A model generated the notes under the pieces. That model saw nothing but the letters and a program-made list of their open reading frames with translations. It did no database searches and was not told the origin of the DNA. Made by a program: the position numbers and the translations under genes. 64,000 nt of DNA from Dendrocalamus latiflorus (Eukaryota; Streptophyta; Magnoliopsida; Poales; Poaceae). Positions 10,950 through 23,591 of the stretch are shown here, piece by piece. The DNA lies in NCBI GenBank assembly GCA_017311315.1, contig CM029650.1, forward strand, positions 21,547,374-21,611,373, given 5' to 3'. How positions within the stretch are numbered: position 1 is the first letter of the stretch; every line of letters begins with the position of its first letter.

Positions 10950-12859
10950 AAACCCTAAACCACAAGTGAATTGACTATTCACTCTAATGAATCACCTGTG
11001 CACCAAGATTCACGTAATAAACCACCAGTGAACTAACCATTCACTCCCCAACTTAACCTATCTAGAGTTTTATGAAAACTCTACCCCTCATATGAAATCA
11101 CCGAGCATTGTACATAACTGGGGACACAGCTATTCGAATAGTTTTACACTCTGCAGAGGTTGCACAACTGTGCCCACACGATGTGATAATCCTCACGTTA
11201 AAGAAAATCACAACAAGACTTTTACAATGCTCCATCTCAACCCAACCTCGTTCGCTAAGGTTTCGCCGTCGAGTAAGCTAACCACCTAGTCGATTATTGC
11301 CCCCTCTTGCGCCAAAACAATATCAGTAGCGAAATCAAAGTTGATACTTCACAAATTATTATGTCAGGTCTATTCCATATTAGACATGTGGTTTGCGCGG
11401 TAAGGCTCATATCAATGGAGCACAAATTTAAATCACTAGACATTATCCATGCGAAACATCCACATCCAAATGTGCAAACTGCACCCCTTTATTGCACGAT
11501 TATTCGCCAAGTGAAAACCATTTTTGTATAACCAACACCAATGACACTACCAATGTCATGGTACTCAAATTTTATAACTGTGGCTGACCACCACGTTCCA
11601 ATATATATTAAGTCAAAATTAATTAATTAATCACATGTGATGACAATCCAACGTTACTATAAGCATGGCTAAACAATTTAATCAGACAACCTATGTGACA
11701 ACTAATATTGCATCACTAGATAATTACTCATCCTATGGTGACAATAAAATCATGGCATTCAAATTATCAAGGAGAAATTGATCAAATAGGGCATTAACTA
11801 CCAAATACAAGGGCTTGTAATAAAATGGCGATGCATGATAATTTAAAACAAAATAATACTTAATAGATTTAAAAACTAAGTTCAACATGATCAAAGAAGA
11901 GAGAAGAGACGGCGGCGGCTGGCCGGACAGAAGAGAGGCAGCTGTTGAACGTCAACTCACCGGCGGTGGTGGATAGCGATGGAAAAGCGGAGAACGGAGG
12001 CGAAGCTCGACGACCGAAAACAGCGGACACTGACGGGGACAATTGGCGACAACAAACTTGACAATGGACTCGACAGAGATGTCAGCGCACGGCGGGATGC
12101 GAAATAGGTGCAGGGTTGAGGCGACCGCATCGTGCACGGCACGGACGCCGAGACCGAATCAAAGACACGCGGCGGAGTCTAGGGCAGAGACGACAGTGGC
12201 GGTGAGACGGAGACAAAGTCCAGGTCGAGGACGATGAACAGTAGCCTGGCATGTGGGCCCCACATGTCAGCGACTGCAACTAATGGACGGCTCAGATGGC
12301 AAGCGAGAGATCGAACGGGTGTCGACAGATAGCATAGATGAACAGTGAACACATCGTTGGATGCGTGACATGAGGCAATCGGACAGCTACGGGAGATGGC
12401 GGTGCGGACGGCTCGGATGTGCGTGACAGGCGCCGGATGGCCGACGCGTGGCCACCATCCGGCGGGCGAGCGCGGACGCGGATGCACGCTGCGTGGCGAA
12501 GGACAGGCAAGCCGAGCTGACGGGTGGAGCGAGTCGGAGGAGAAGGTGAGCTAGGCTTCGGCCCAACAGGCTTTTGGAGCTTTTAGAGATTTTCTAATTT
12601 CTAGAAATTCAAATAAATCAAAAGAGCTCTAGAAAATAGCCAATAAACCTGGAAAAATCCAAGAAAATTTTAGAAAATTCCCTGAGACTCAAGGAATCCA
12701 AATAAAATACTTTCAACAAATGTTAAAGCTTACCTTAGTCATATTAAATACTTTTAATTAATAAAAATTCATTTTAAGCTTTAATTAATTCCAGAAAAAT
12801 CCAACTGGTGAATTTTATTTTAAAAGCTTCAAAAAGGCTCTGAAAATCAGAATGTTACA
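10950..12859 (-). mobile_element. Probable gypsy-type LTR (solo or truncated), minus orientation
   Basis: Read on the minus strand the segment begins TGTAACATTCTGATTTTCAG at 12859, the kind of start seen in several grass gypsy LTRs, and runs through a 12590-12830 stretch of short A/T-rich words (CTAGAAATT, GAAAATTTTAGAAAATTCC). A GC-rich block at 11900-12560 follows, then a low-GC part with the telomere-like AAACCCTAAACC at 10955. No reverse transcriptase or gag was found. The lower boundary is uncertain and no matching 5-bp duplication was located. Confidence 0.4.
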
Positions 12860-13480
12860 CATCCTCCCTCGCTCGCGGTGCTGTGCATCAACAACAAGTC
12901 TATAATTTTCAGTGGCAACTTACTCTTTTCGCTCGGCCACAAATACGGAGTTCGCACAGTCGCTTATCGCTAATCTCAACTACGTTTTACTTCTCATTCT
13001 CACACTTATTGCTAAGAATTAAGAGCATATAGTATAATTAAGATTTTCTGGAGAGTAAATATCAAAGTAGTCATCATGATCATAGCAGTGCTGATTGCTT
13101 GCTCCGAAGGGCAAGTAATTTTTGTCGTATGTGTTTGTTGTTATTCTTGTAGTCGTAGCTAATTAGTGTTATTCAGTTAGTCATAATTAATGTAGCTCGT
13201 ATTATGAAGGAAGTAGGTCGTAGTAATTTAGTCATAGTTTTGTACTATTTTTTGTAGGTACGGTACCTATAATTTATTATTATTGCTAATAAATTATGTG
13301 GTAAAGACAACGGTAATGAATTACTTGTAATTAATTTTTGGATGAGCAATGAAATTGTTACTAATTAGTGAATTATTCGTATGTAATTACACACATGTAA
13401 TCAATAACTTGCATGCTGTTTGTCGTCATTATTTGTTGTAACATTTATTGTGGACTGAATTGTTGTGGCTTTAGGTAGTC
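12860..13480. other. AT-rich stretch without recognised gene
   Basis: Repeated small words such as GTAGTCGTAGCTAATTAG, GTTAGTCATAATTAATG and AATTTAGTCATAG give a loosely repetitive character at 13140-13260. It may be the 5' untranslated part of the MULE that follows. No coding content was recognised. Confidence 0.4.
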
Positions 13481-15135
13481 ATAAATATGCAATGCTTGAT
13501 AGTGTTCTATGACGATGGTCTTGTATGGGCAGGACCCGATGGGTTGGACCTATCGAGATGCTAATACAAGGTGGTCTGGGCGGAGGGGCTCGGCGAGATG
13601 AATATTCACGAGCTTCGAAGCTGTAGCCGGAGGGAGTTCACCATGGATGCAATGATGATGAAACTTCGATCGAGAGGATCACCTGCATGAATGGTGTGTA
13701 AGAGCTCGTCAAGGTGAATGGAACCATATCATGGAGCCAGTACATGCAGATTGCCTCCCAGCTTGAGGCGGCCATTTACAGGAAGCCGATGGTGTACCTG
13801 AGTTTCGTGCATAGGGCACCGAAAAATATTGTGAGCATGGCACCTCCACACGGGCAACCACAGGTCGAGCTTCAAGACGATGGCACAGAATGTGCTGTAT
13901 TGGAGGGAAGACTCATCCCTCATTTTGTGCAGAATGACAAGACGAACATATGGTGGTCAGCTCGCATTGACTACCACGAGTATCTATTGGAGTAGACGCT
14001 TGGGTTGGAGTCTGACGAGGACACTGACCTAGGCTCCGATGATACTAATGACGATGCACACTAGACGGTTGGTCCAAACGGGGGAATTGTGTTATCGGAG
14101 GTGCCCTATGTGTCCTCTAGACTCGATGATACTGTGGCACATTCCCTTGTACTGCTGCAAGAAGAAGGGTCCTAGTGGAGGTTTCAAACTGAAATCCTCT
14201 TAGTTGGGCAGCTTTTCTCTAGCAAGGCGGTTGTGCAACAAGTTATAGCACGACACACCTTGTCCATCAGTCATGTGTATCAAGTGCACTGGTCTAACCC
14301 AGGCAATTATGCAGTGAAGAGCATAGTGGAAGGCTGCCCTGGAAAGGTCAGTGCTCAACGAGCAAAGATTTTTGGCTTGGTCTTCTCGATCAAGGCGATG
14401 ATTGACCACACTTACGAACCTAGCGAGCTCCTATGCCAGCATCAGAATGTGACCTCTGCATATGTACGGGACGTACGAAGGGGCGTACAACCTTATGCCC
14501 AGATTGTTAAACCAGATAGCCGAATCAAACCCTGGCACGCATATAAACAAGCTTGAGTGTGTTGATGCTGATGGAGGGTCCAACTGTTTCATACTGGACC
14601 GGCTATTCTGGGCTTTCACCCAGGCTGTTCAGGGCTTCAAGTTTTCTCGTCCTGTGCTCATGATAGATGACATTTTCCTCATAGGGACGTACAAGGGCAT
14701 CATTCTCACCGCAGTGGCAGCCAACGCGAATGACCAGCTTCTCTCAGTGACAGTTGCCATTGTGGAGAGCGAGAACATATCCAATTGGCTCTGGTTCCTG
14801 GCGAACATGAAGCGAGCGGTGGTTGGTGACCGATATAATGTATGCCTCATCACGGACCGCAATGCTAGGTTGTTGGCTATGCTCAACACCATGCAGCATG
14901 GGACCCACCCCTCTTAGTAGTGGAATGATGTGCGAACCTAGTGGTGCATGAGGCATCTTACATCTAACTTGTTCACATGGTTCCGTAGTCAGGAAGTTGT
15001 GAAGACGTTCAAGGCATTATGTTTGCAGAACAGGAGGCGAAAGTTTGAGTCCATTTGGAGAGATTTAGAAAGGCAAACTACAGAGGGACAGCAACCCAGC
15101 AGCGCCATAAGTTTCTCGAAGTGGATTCATTAGCA
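13480..15135 (+). pseudogene. MuDR-like transposase pseudogene, N-terminal and catalytic part
   Basis: Decayed coding text runs along the plus strand through several stops. A recognisable MULE transposase core lies at 14462-14917: FILDRLFWAFTQ, FSRPVLMIDDIFLIGTYKGI, AANANDQLLSVTVAIVES, NISNWLWFLANMKRAVV and CLITDRNA. In the MuDR family the Asp of the D-x-T/F motif and the Asp before R belong to the catalytic triad. Upstream pieces (MNGTISWSQYMQIASQL at 13714, and QVIARHTLSISHVYQVHWSN at 14233) fit the N-terminal DNA-binding and linker part. Stops interrupt all frames. The reading continues after a 4.8-kb insertion, at 19972-20585. The terminal inverted repeats were not identified. Confidence 0.7.
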
Positions 15136-15413
15136 CGCTCCTGAATTACATGAATATGATTTGGCACTTCCCCTTAATGTGCCACTTAATTTTGCTCATG
15201 ATTACAATAATAAACTTTTAGAACAAGAGCAAGAACGCCCCTTTTAAAAGATTTTCATGTAATGCCACCTACACAAGGCTAGGGGCTAAATATATCAAAG
15301 GTAGATACTTGTTACTGAGATAGCACTGGTTTATGATGTGGCAAGATCATCCTCAAACTTGACTTCCATTTTGCCCATAGTGGAATTCACCTCTTCTTGA
15401 ATAAGCCAAGCCT
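15136..15413. other. Junction between transposase and retroelement remnant
   Basis: The MULE coding text fades after 15135 and minus-strand retroelement text starts near 15414. I could not place the insertion boundary or a target-site duplication within these bases. Confidence 0.3.
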
Positions 15414-16494
15414 CTAATGCCTCTCCAAGTACCTATTAGCCTTTAAGCACATTTTGGTACCCAAAACATGGTTGGGTCCATGAATATTAGTCATAATAGA
15501 TTTGGGCACCCAAATAGCCTTAGGAGTGGTTTTATGTGAACTAACATTCCTAGCAAACACATTGTCATTTCTATCCTTCCTAAGCAAATATTGTTCATTA
15601 AAAAGAGATGACTTAGGAATGATACCTTTGAGATAATCTTTACTAAAATGTCCCTTTTCTCTGCAATTGTAACAAGTTTGATAATTGCCACACCTTCTTA
15701 TTTTCTTGCCTTGCTCATTACCGATTTGCCTCTTCATTAATGGATTTTTCTTATTTTCCACCTTGTTGGGGCACTTAGAGGCGAAATGACCCTTCTTATT
15801 GCATTCAAAGCATTTGACTTTGTTGGATTATTCTTCAAGTTGCTTTGGGATGCTTTTCATCTTTTTCTTGGAGGTGAAACCAATACATCTCTTATCATTT
15901 GATTTTCTTTAACTACCCAAAATTGTCAAGAAAGGCCTTCCCTTTGTAACTTTTCTCCAAGTTTTTTCTCAAACTTGTGACTTGGGCCTTGAGTTCATTA
16001 TTCTCCTCTACAATGTTAGTATTGCAATGCATAGAGGAAGTAGAAGCATCTAATTTAGAGCAATAAGGTATATCTAGAAAATCCTCACATGAGGTGGATG
16101 CACTAACCTTAGATGAAATGCAAGAATTTGGAGCTACACATGGCATATCATCTACTAAATTGTAAGTAATTCCTATATCTATCTTAGGATTAGAATACTC
16201 CTTGAGAAGTAGAATTTTATGTTCTCCAACTAGATTGTTATAATCATTTTGAAGAGAGACAAGTTCATCCTTCAAAATCTTATATTTAGCCTTTTCTTTC
16301 CCAAGAAATTCATTAAGCTCTTCTAACATGTCCATCAACTCATCATAAGAAGGTGCATCGTTTTCATTATCATTATTTATCTTCTTATTACCTTTAGTCA
16401 TAAAGCATCGAGTTGATGTGGACAGAATGGTGGATTCTTCATCGTCAGAGCTAGAAGTTGAACATTGATCTCTCGACATCCACTCTTGTTGCAA
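15414..16494 (-). pseudogene. Sirevirus-like copia gag remnant
   Basis: Minus-strand reading gives a first block (16494 down to about 15913) with an acidic start containing SSSDDEESTILSTSTRCFM, a heptad-like coiled coil (YDELMDMLEELNEFLGKEKA) and CVAPNSCISSKV. A second block (15761-15414) holds a zinc knuckle, CYNCREKGHFSKDY, in which the last Cys is replaced by Tyr. It ends in a basic IWVPKSIMTNIHGPNHV segment, wording typical of plant Sirevirus gag to pol linkers. The two blocks are separated by stops and a frame change around 15830-15910. Protease, integrase and reverse transcriptase are absent, so the element is truncated. It follows its own primer-binding site and LTR in the correct minus-strand order. 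Confidence 0.65.
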
Positions 16495-16836
16495 TCCTCA
16501 TCGGTTGATGTAGACATTTCATACTTGTCTTGAATTTTTGTACACATATCATGAACACTCTCAAGATTGTATTGTATTGAACACCTCTACACTCAAGGTA
16601 CTAAATAAAGCGTTAGTAGCTTGAGCGTCGAGATGTGAGCATTTCTCTTTCTCAGTTGTTGAAGCAAGAGGATCCAATGGAAGAGAAAATGCCACATCTA
16701 CAATCCGCCATATTTTCAAGCTCATGGCCATCATAATTTAAGCCATTAAAAAGAGGTGGTTCATCTAGATGCACTCACTAGTTGCCATATTTTAACTCTC
16801 TAGGTGATGAAGCCTAATAAATGAGAGACCAAGCTT

Positions 16837-16844
16837 TGATACCA
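16837..16844 (-). other. Retroelement primer-binding site
   Basis: On the minus strand the bases just after the LTR end read TGGTATCA and continue AAGC. Plant LTR elements commonly use a TGGTATCAGAGC site complementary to initiator methionine tRNA. Here the fit is ten of twelve bases or fewer. The site sits two bases past the LTR end at 16847, which fixes element polarity. Confidence 0.7.
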
Positions 16845-16846
16845 CT

Positions 16847-19545
16847 TGTAGGATCGAGGAGGCTGACTAGTGGGGGGTGAATAGTCATTTCTAAAATTTT
16901 CTCTTTCAAAATCTATTTGAGCTATTTGGCTAAACACAAGTATATAATGTGTAAGCTCAACTCAAATTGATTTAGCACAAATAAAGTCTAAATCAACTAG
17001 TTCACCTAAGAGCACCAACGATATGACAATATCAAGGATAGCAAATTTAGAAAGACAAGTAATGAATTTAATTCTACGAATGTAAATTGAGCACAAGAGA
17101 ACAAACCACAAATGACACGGTCTCTTTTTACCGTAGTGTTCAAAGACTTGCCGGTCTCCCCTAGTCCACGTTGAGGTTAGCCCAAATGAATTGGACTGGC
17201 TCCACGAATTAAGCCGCAACACCTTAATCCACAAGTGGTAGCTCTTTCTCGCTCCAGGTAGGTGAGCTCCAACCTTCACAATTAGTCGGGTCTTCTCACA
17301 ACCTTCTTTGAGAAGATCACCGTGCACGACGCCTCCAACACTATCTAGGAGTTAGCAAACTCCAAGAGTAATAAGTCAAGCCTTTTGCTTGACTATCACC
17401 ACGTGCAATGAATACACAAGCTTAAATAGATACTCAATCCAACTCTAGAGGCAACACATGCACTCTAGATCTTTCTCCTTACTCATAAGGTGCAACACAT
17501 GCACAATTGAGAAGAAGACCTTACACTAGCTCACGAAAGTGAAATGGAGTACCAAAAGCCTTACCCTAATCGGCCATAAGGGGATATTTATACCCCACAT
17601 AAGTAAACTAACCGTTGGAGCCAAAATCCCAAAATAATAGGACAATCGGAAGTACCGCTGGCCTTGGACCAGTACTACCGCTCTACTATGCTAATGGTCA
17701 GAAAAATGACGGTTGTAGCCGTAAACGGAAGTTCTGACAGCCAGAACTCGGTACTACCGACAACCGGAAGTACTACCGTGGTCGAACGAAAGTACCGATT
17801 ACCTCGAGGACGAGATAACTCCATGAAGGTATCTCTTTGAAAAAACATACCACCACACAGGCCGGTAATTCCGAAAATCAGAAGCTCTGCTCACATAGAA
17901 CTGGTACTACCGCACACTAATAGGACCTCTTACACAGGTGTGGTCGAACTACTTACACAGAGCTGGTCGTACTCTGATCGTCAACTACATGGTCTATGAC
18001 CACGTCGGATGATTCGACCACTCAGGTCTCTGATTACGTTGTCTGGTTCGACCACATAAGTAACTGACTACACTGGTTTAAGACCACGCTAGTCTCAAAC
18101 CATGTTGTCTGGATCGACCACACAGGTCACCGACTACACTGGTCTATGACCACGTTGGCCTCAGACCACGTTGTTTAGATTGACCACACATGTCTCTGAC
18201 TACACTGGTTTACGACCACGCAAGTGTACGACCACGAAAGTCTCTGACCATGCTGGTCTATGACCACGAAGGTCTCTGACATGTTAGTCTGCCACCACAC
18301 AGGTCTTCGACCATGTTAGTCTACGACTACGCTGGTCTCAGACTACATAGGTCTCCGACCATGTTAGTCTACGATCGTGCCGTTCTCAGACCACACATGT
18401 CTACGACTACGTTGCTCTCAGACCATGCAGGTCTCAACCACATTGTTTCTCAAACCACGCAGGTCTACGACCACGTCGCTTCTTAGACCACACAGGTCTA
18501 CGACCACGTCGCTTCTCAAACCACGTAGGTTTACAACCACGAAGGTCTACGGCCACGTTGATTTCGACCACACTGGTTTATGACCACATTGGTTCGACCA
18601 TGCTGGTTTACGACCACGCTGGTTCGACCACGCTAGTTTACGACCATGAAGGCCTACGACCACATTGGTTCAACCATGCTGGTTCGACCACGCCGATCTT
18701 CAACCACGTCAGTCTTTCGACCACCAATGAAATGATAGTTCTGAGACTTCCACGCCGGTAGTTTCAAAATGGTCTAACAGAGCATATACTCAACATAATT
18801 TGCAAAACATATTTGCAAACTTTAGTATCATCCATACAAGGATCACACATGATTCTCAACAAGTTGCAAAATACATTTGCACACTCTTAGAATCATGGCA
18901 TAAGGATTAAATATGAGCTTCAACCATTTGCAAAACACATTTACAAATTATAAGCCTCATATCACAAGGATTAGGAAATATAGACTTCAAACACTTGCAA
19001 AACACATTCGCAATGTATAGTCCATGTTATAAGAATGAGCTAGAGCGAGTGAGATTTAAGCTATCAACACATGATGAGACTCAAACTACTTGACAAAACC
19101 CCTCTTAATAGTACTGCACCTATACTAGCAATCTGGTCTTCCAACCAAACACCAAGACCGGTAAAAGACTAGGAATACATCCTTAACCCTAACTAATCAT
19201 ACTTTTGCCTTAACATCTTTTTGAAGCTTAATGTTACACATCTTCATTTCAAGTCCAAGTCCTTGTCACTTGAACTTTATCAACACATGATGATTCTCTC
19301 TTGACTTGATTATCAACACATGATCATCTCAAGTCATCCTTATTTGTGGAAACCTGACCTATTCATCCAACTCATAGAAAATGTTAATCCATAAAAACAC
19401 TTGCCATCAATTATCAAATTTCACCATTGACTCATAATGGAGGGATTAGGTTCTATAATCTCCCCTTTTTGTTAATTCATAAAAATCTCAACACATAATG
19501 AGATAAAGATTGTATTTACAAGTATACATTTTGTACACAACACTT
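16847..19545 (-). mobile_element. Sirevirus-like LTR, copy C (5' LTR of the gag remnant)
   Basis: On the plus strand it begins TGTAGGATCGAGGAGGCTGA at 16847. It is collinear with the segment at 43508-45743: both share the opening, GTTCACCTAAG, CACGTTGAGGT, CTCGCTCCAGGTAGGTGAGC, AAGATCACCG, GCAAAACACATT words and ACTCATAATGGAGGGA. A CGGTACTACCG-type palindrome cluster at 17650-17900 occurs in both copies. A long array of CGACCAC words (17940-18725) is present only here. The upper boundary is uncertain, between about 19500 and 19960. The element interrupts a MuDR-like transposase. Confidence 0.65.
17940..18725. repeat. Degenerate GACCAC/GGTCTA short-repeat array inside LTR copy C
   Basis: About 40 imperfect units of roughly 15-25 bp, built from CTACGACCACG, ACTGGTCTATGACCACG and TTCGACCACAC, run head to tail. 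Unit spacing is irregular and spacers are not unique, so this is not CRISPR. Each unit can pair with its neighbour (GGTC with GACC). The related LTR at 43508-45743 lacks the array at the corresponding point, so it expanded or was inserted in this copy. Confidence 0.8.
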
Positions 19546-19971
19546 GTAAACTCTAAGGTAAGAGTATATATGAACTACACAAGCTATATATATATTCAAA
19601 GAATATGTTTTACAGCAAAAGATCCTAAATGTATGTATAAAAGGAAGTATGGATCAATAATAATGAAATCACAAAACATAGAGTGAATGTGTGCATACAA
19701 GTGTGTGTAATGAAGACATATGCGCATGTTCATTTTAGACCATTGATGGAATTCATTCTATATTTTGGATCTAAGAATACACTAATATATAAGAATGTGA
19801 TTTCAAATGTATACATCTTTGATTTCACATTTTCATCCAAATGAGACTAAGCAATATCATAATCAATAAATAAGGTTAATCTCACAATTGTATTTGTCAT
19901 TATCGCTAAGATCTCATAATTGTATTTGTCATTTATCACCAAAACCAACTTAATGGAGCTTGATCTTTCAC
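19546..19971. other. AT-rich end of the retroelement insertion
   Basis: The sequence is AT-rich with two near copies of CTCATAATTGTATTTGTCATT (about 19885-19905 and 19914-19934). It probably belongs to the 5' part of LTR copy C or to a second fragment. No gene was seen. Confidence 0.35.
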
Positions 19972-20585
19972 TTGTGCTGTTAGTTATTTCATCAATAGAG
20001 TCACTGCAGCCAAGCGATAGATGAAGGAAGGCAAGCAGTGGTCTGAGAACATGGAGAGGCACATAGACCAGAAGATGGAGAAGACTCGAATGCACGACAT
20101 TTGGGTAGTCGATGGCCTCTGGAGGAAGTATGAGATTAAGCTTCGGCAGAAATATGTCAACTGTTATGCCAGGGGTGAAATAAAGCAGGCATGCACTCTG
20201 GTGATGTGTCCACATGCACCTGCAAGCCGAAACTCCTGCATAAGCCATGTTCGCGTGCATACAAGGCATGTGTGCAAATGAGGCACATGTCTGAGCCGTA
20301 CATCTCTGAGTACTACGACATGCAACACCTTTTTGTACATGGAGTATAGAGCTTCACTCTTACAGTTTGTACATAAACTATAGGGATCTTTGGCCGGACA
20401 TGCTGCAATAAGCTCCCAACAAGGACTTGAAGATAACTGCGAAGGAATGTCGGCACACGCGGCACTTCTAGAATGATATGGATGCCAGCCAATGTACCAG
20501 CATTAGCTGCATAGTAAAGTACAAAGTATGCAAGACCTCCGGGCACTCAATGAAGGATTGCCTCAACAGACCAAGCTCGTCTGAT
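19972..20585 (+). pseudogene. MuDR-like transposase pseudogene, C-terminal part with zinc knuckle
   Basis: Plus-strand text resumes as FINRVTAAKR, a stop, then MKEGKQWSENMERHI, GLWRKYEIKLRQKYVNCYA and a CPHAP segment like the SWIM-type zinc region of MULE transposases. Further on, in other frames, come LWPDM, KITAKECRHTRHF and a Cys-His knuckle (CKTSGHSMKDCLNRP). Several stops and shifts are present. It continues the transposase interrupted at 15135, so the retroelement inserted into an already resident MULE. Confidence 0.65.
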
Positions 20586-22247
20586 CGTCATTCGGTGTCG
20601 TGATTTCATGTATTTTTTAGTTTATTGAATTAATTCATATTTGTAGCAGTTTGAGATGTAGTATTTTATGTGGTGGTACTTGTCAAATAATCAATTGATT
20701 ACTTAAATGATTAACTCCATAATATATTATCACATGTGATTATTTATAAAATCATTGCCATTTAATGGTAAATTTTAGCTATATTATTTTTAATTACCAA
20801 CAACCCAGAGTTCATTGTGCTTTAATAGATGCATAAGGTTATATTTTAATGGCATTTTTGTTTATTGTGGCTGCTCTCTTCATTACAGGCCGCTTGTTAT
20901 TTTGTGTAAATATAAAATTCTAGAAAAATTAAACAATGAAGTACACTACGTATGGAGCCTTAAGAAAAATTTGTAATGTTTGCACCTCATTTTTCTGCAT
21001 TAAAAACTGTACAAATAGTTTATTTGCATGATTTTTTCAGCAAAATTCATAATTAATAAAATCCTAAAAAGTTAGACAATTGTGTCAACTATGTTAGAAG
21101 GCTGCATATAAAATTTTGTAATTTTTAGAGCTCGTTTGTTATATATAACAACTCCTACAAATAGCATAATGATATGATTTTTTGAGCAATATTTAGAGTG
21201 GATAAAATTATAAAAAAATATAAAATCAAGTACGTTGTGTCAGAAGATTGTATATAAAAGTTTGCAATTTTTAAGCTCATTTAATATATTTAAAAATTTA
21301 AACAAATAATAAATATAAATTAGTAATTAAGACAGGTAATTAAGTCAGCTTAATTACCTGCCGTCCGGTACCAGGCTACCAGCCACTGCAGCATAGAGGG
21401 GGTCGTACGCTGGCTGTGCGGCCGAGGGCACATGTCACCCTCCTAGGGCTACTGCTCGGTCACAATGTGGTAGAAGTGATGTTTTTATAATTATCGTATG
21501 ACTACAGCTATTCTTATATATACAATTTTAAAACGTGCAAAAGTAACAAAAACTCTATAACACACTAACACACCTGGCACTAAACACATTTCGAAGAAAG
21601 CCTCCGGATCTAAAGCAAAAAATATAACTCACTTCATTTTATTACAAGACCCACGTGGCTGCGCACTCGGTAGTGTGCGCGCTAGAAAAATATAACCTTG
21701 CGAACACACGAATGTGTTTTTGCCTACCATGAAATAATTTGTCCTGATCGTTTCTTATAATTACTGGAAAAAAAGATGGGCATCCCTAAACCCGTTAGCT
21801 TAGACCAAAGCAACTTAATCAAAACCTAATAACACGCATTAACGAACAGGAAAAGGTGCTCGGTGCTCCCTGCTCGCAGACCGAGTTGACGGGAACGCCG
21901 CGACGCGCCGAGTAAACGCGGCCTCCACGCGCCGAGTTAACGCGGCGGCGCGACGCGTGCGGCTGACACGTGGGGCCCCGAGGGCGGACGCGGTCCGCGC
22001 CGAGCGAGCGTACCACGCTTTCCAGAAAGACACCCGGGGGCGCGAATTTACGGATATGCCCCGCGCTCTCCGCGGCAGCGCGACGGGTAGTTTGGGAACA
22101 GGGCACGCGGTCGCCGGCCGTTGCTTGCCTTGACTTGGTGTGGGGCCCACCGGGGAAGGGAGGGTGGGGGCGCTATGTCAGTTGGAGCTGTCGCTTGCGG
22201 GGTGGCCGTCAAGTGGGCGTACGGACATTAGTTGGTCCCGTCCACTT
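20586..22247. other. Non-coding region, AT-rich then strongly GC-rich
   Basis: From 20900 to 21310, three loosely related blocks of about 130 bp share TTGTAATTTTTAGAGCTC-like and TAAAATT words. From 21840 to 22160 the sequence turns GC-rich with a near-repeat of CGCGCCGAGTTAACGCGGC (21905-21952) and a G-box core CACGTGGGG near 21967. That block looks like a promoter or 5'UTR of a lost or unrecognised gene. No spliced gene could be built from it. Confidence 0.4.
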
Positions 22248-22473
22248 GGGGCTGTTTGGATGCCTGCATCGGGTGATGCATCGGGTGATGCAGGCTGCAT
22301 GCGCGTGGCCAGGCTGAGGAGGGAAGCTCCTCAGCCACGTTCCTCCTCAGCCTGGCCCCAGTTGTTTTTTTGTATCCGCTCGTGCAGGCTCTCTCCCCGA
22401 TGCAGTCAACCAAACACCATCTTCTTGCATGCGCGGGTGCGAGCCACCCCGATGCAGGCAACCAAAAAGCCCC
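22248..22473. mobile_element. hAT-like foldback MITE, 226 bp
   Basis: The ends GGGGCTGTTTGGATGCCTGC and, in reverse complement, GGGGCTTTTTGGTTGCCTGC are terminal inverted repeats extended by GATGCAT and TCGGG words. The interior holds a second inverted repeat (GGCTGAGGAGGG...CCTCAGCC). No clear target duplication is visible. No coding capacity. Confidence 0.65.
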
Positions 22474-23591
22474 TTGGTGACGCGAGCTGAGCTGGGCTGG
22501 CAGAAAAAAAGTCATATTCTAACGTTTACTGCTGGCTTTTGTGCGAAATGGCTAAGCTCTGCGACTAGCTTTTAAATAATATATTTTTACGATAAAATTA
22601 ATAAAATTTTTTAATAAAAAGTATACTAAATTCAATAGTAATTGTCAAAATCATATACGATTATTTTTATTTACGTATTACCTCTCACTAACATCTAGAA
22701 TTAAAAATTTTAAACCATAAACTACAGCATAAAAAACTCATCGAAAAAGAGATCATTGATCAATTGTAATACTACCGTTCCATCCTCTTTGATAGCAACT
22801 TGTGAGTTTATGCTTCCACCGAAGTTAATACTGACAGACTCTTGCGACTCGTAGGTTTATGGGATTATCAAAACAAGAAGATATAGATTTTACATGAATA
22901 TTAGAAGAAACAACTCAGTTTTTACAATAAATAGTTCCAAATGGATCCTAACCGTACATGTTAGTATGGAAGGATACTACTCTAGAATGAATGTTTGGGA
23001 CGTGCCACACCCTCTTTTCTTCTAAAGCATCTATTACATCCTAAGATGGGCACAGAATGCTCTCATGGATTTTTTTTTACTTTATTACCGTGGATTACCG
23101 TGGAAGACACAATTAAAATTCAATAGAAAAAGGTGCGCTTGTACTTTTTCTTGATAATTACACCTCTCAAATGATAGCCGGCAATACAAATTTTTTTAAT
23201 AATTAATAATTAGTATCTCCGAAATTAAAAAGTAGGAAAAGGGAGGCTGGAATTACAACAAAAAAAAACAGGAAGGACGAAACGACGTCCATAGGTGGAC
23301 GCACTAGCGAGTAGCGAACCACGTCCGCGCGTCGATGCCGTATCCTTTACCTCCTTGCAACCAAGAACTGAAGCTTATTTTTTTATTATATAGTAACTAG
23401 TTTTTAAATAAAATAATTTTAAAGTATAATTTATAAATTAATTATAGTAAACACCATTTTATTTTTTATCTATATCAGTTAAAATCATATATAAATATCT
23501 TTCTTCATACTTTTTTTATATGGATAGATAAAATTAAAATATTTAAATAAAAAACCAAAAGTCACGTCTAAAAAAACCACCCTAAATCACA
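22474..23591. other. AT-rich region, nothing coding recognised
   Basis: Words like TTTTTAATAAAAAGTATAC recur, and a short GC-rich patch lies at 23270-23345. No open frame with a family resemblance or transposon end was found. Confidence 0.4.

Noticed and set aside
10955..10966. Telomere-like AAACCCTAAACC
   Set aside because: A single copy inside an LTR-like segment, not a telomeric array.
17940..18725. CRISPR-like array
   Set aside because: Units are degenerate, spacing is irregular, spacers are not unique, and the host is a plant.
21840..22160. GC-rich block with G-box as a gene promoter
   Set aside because: No spliced coding exons could be traced on either side, so only composition supports it.
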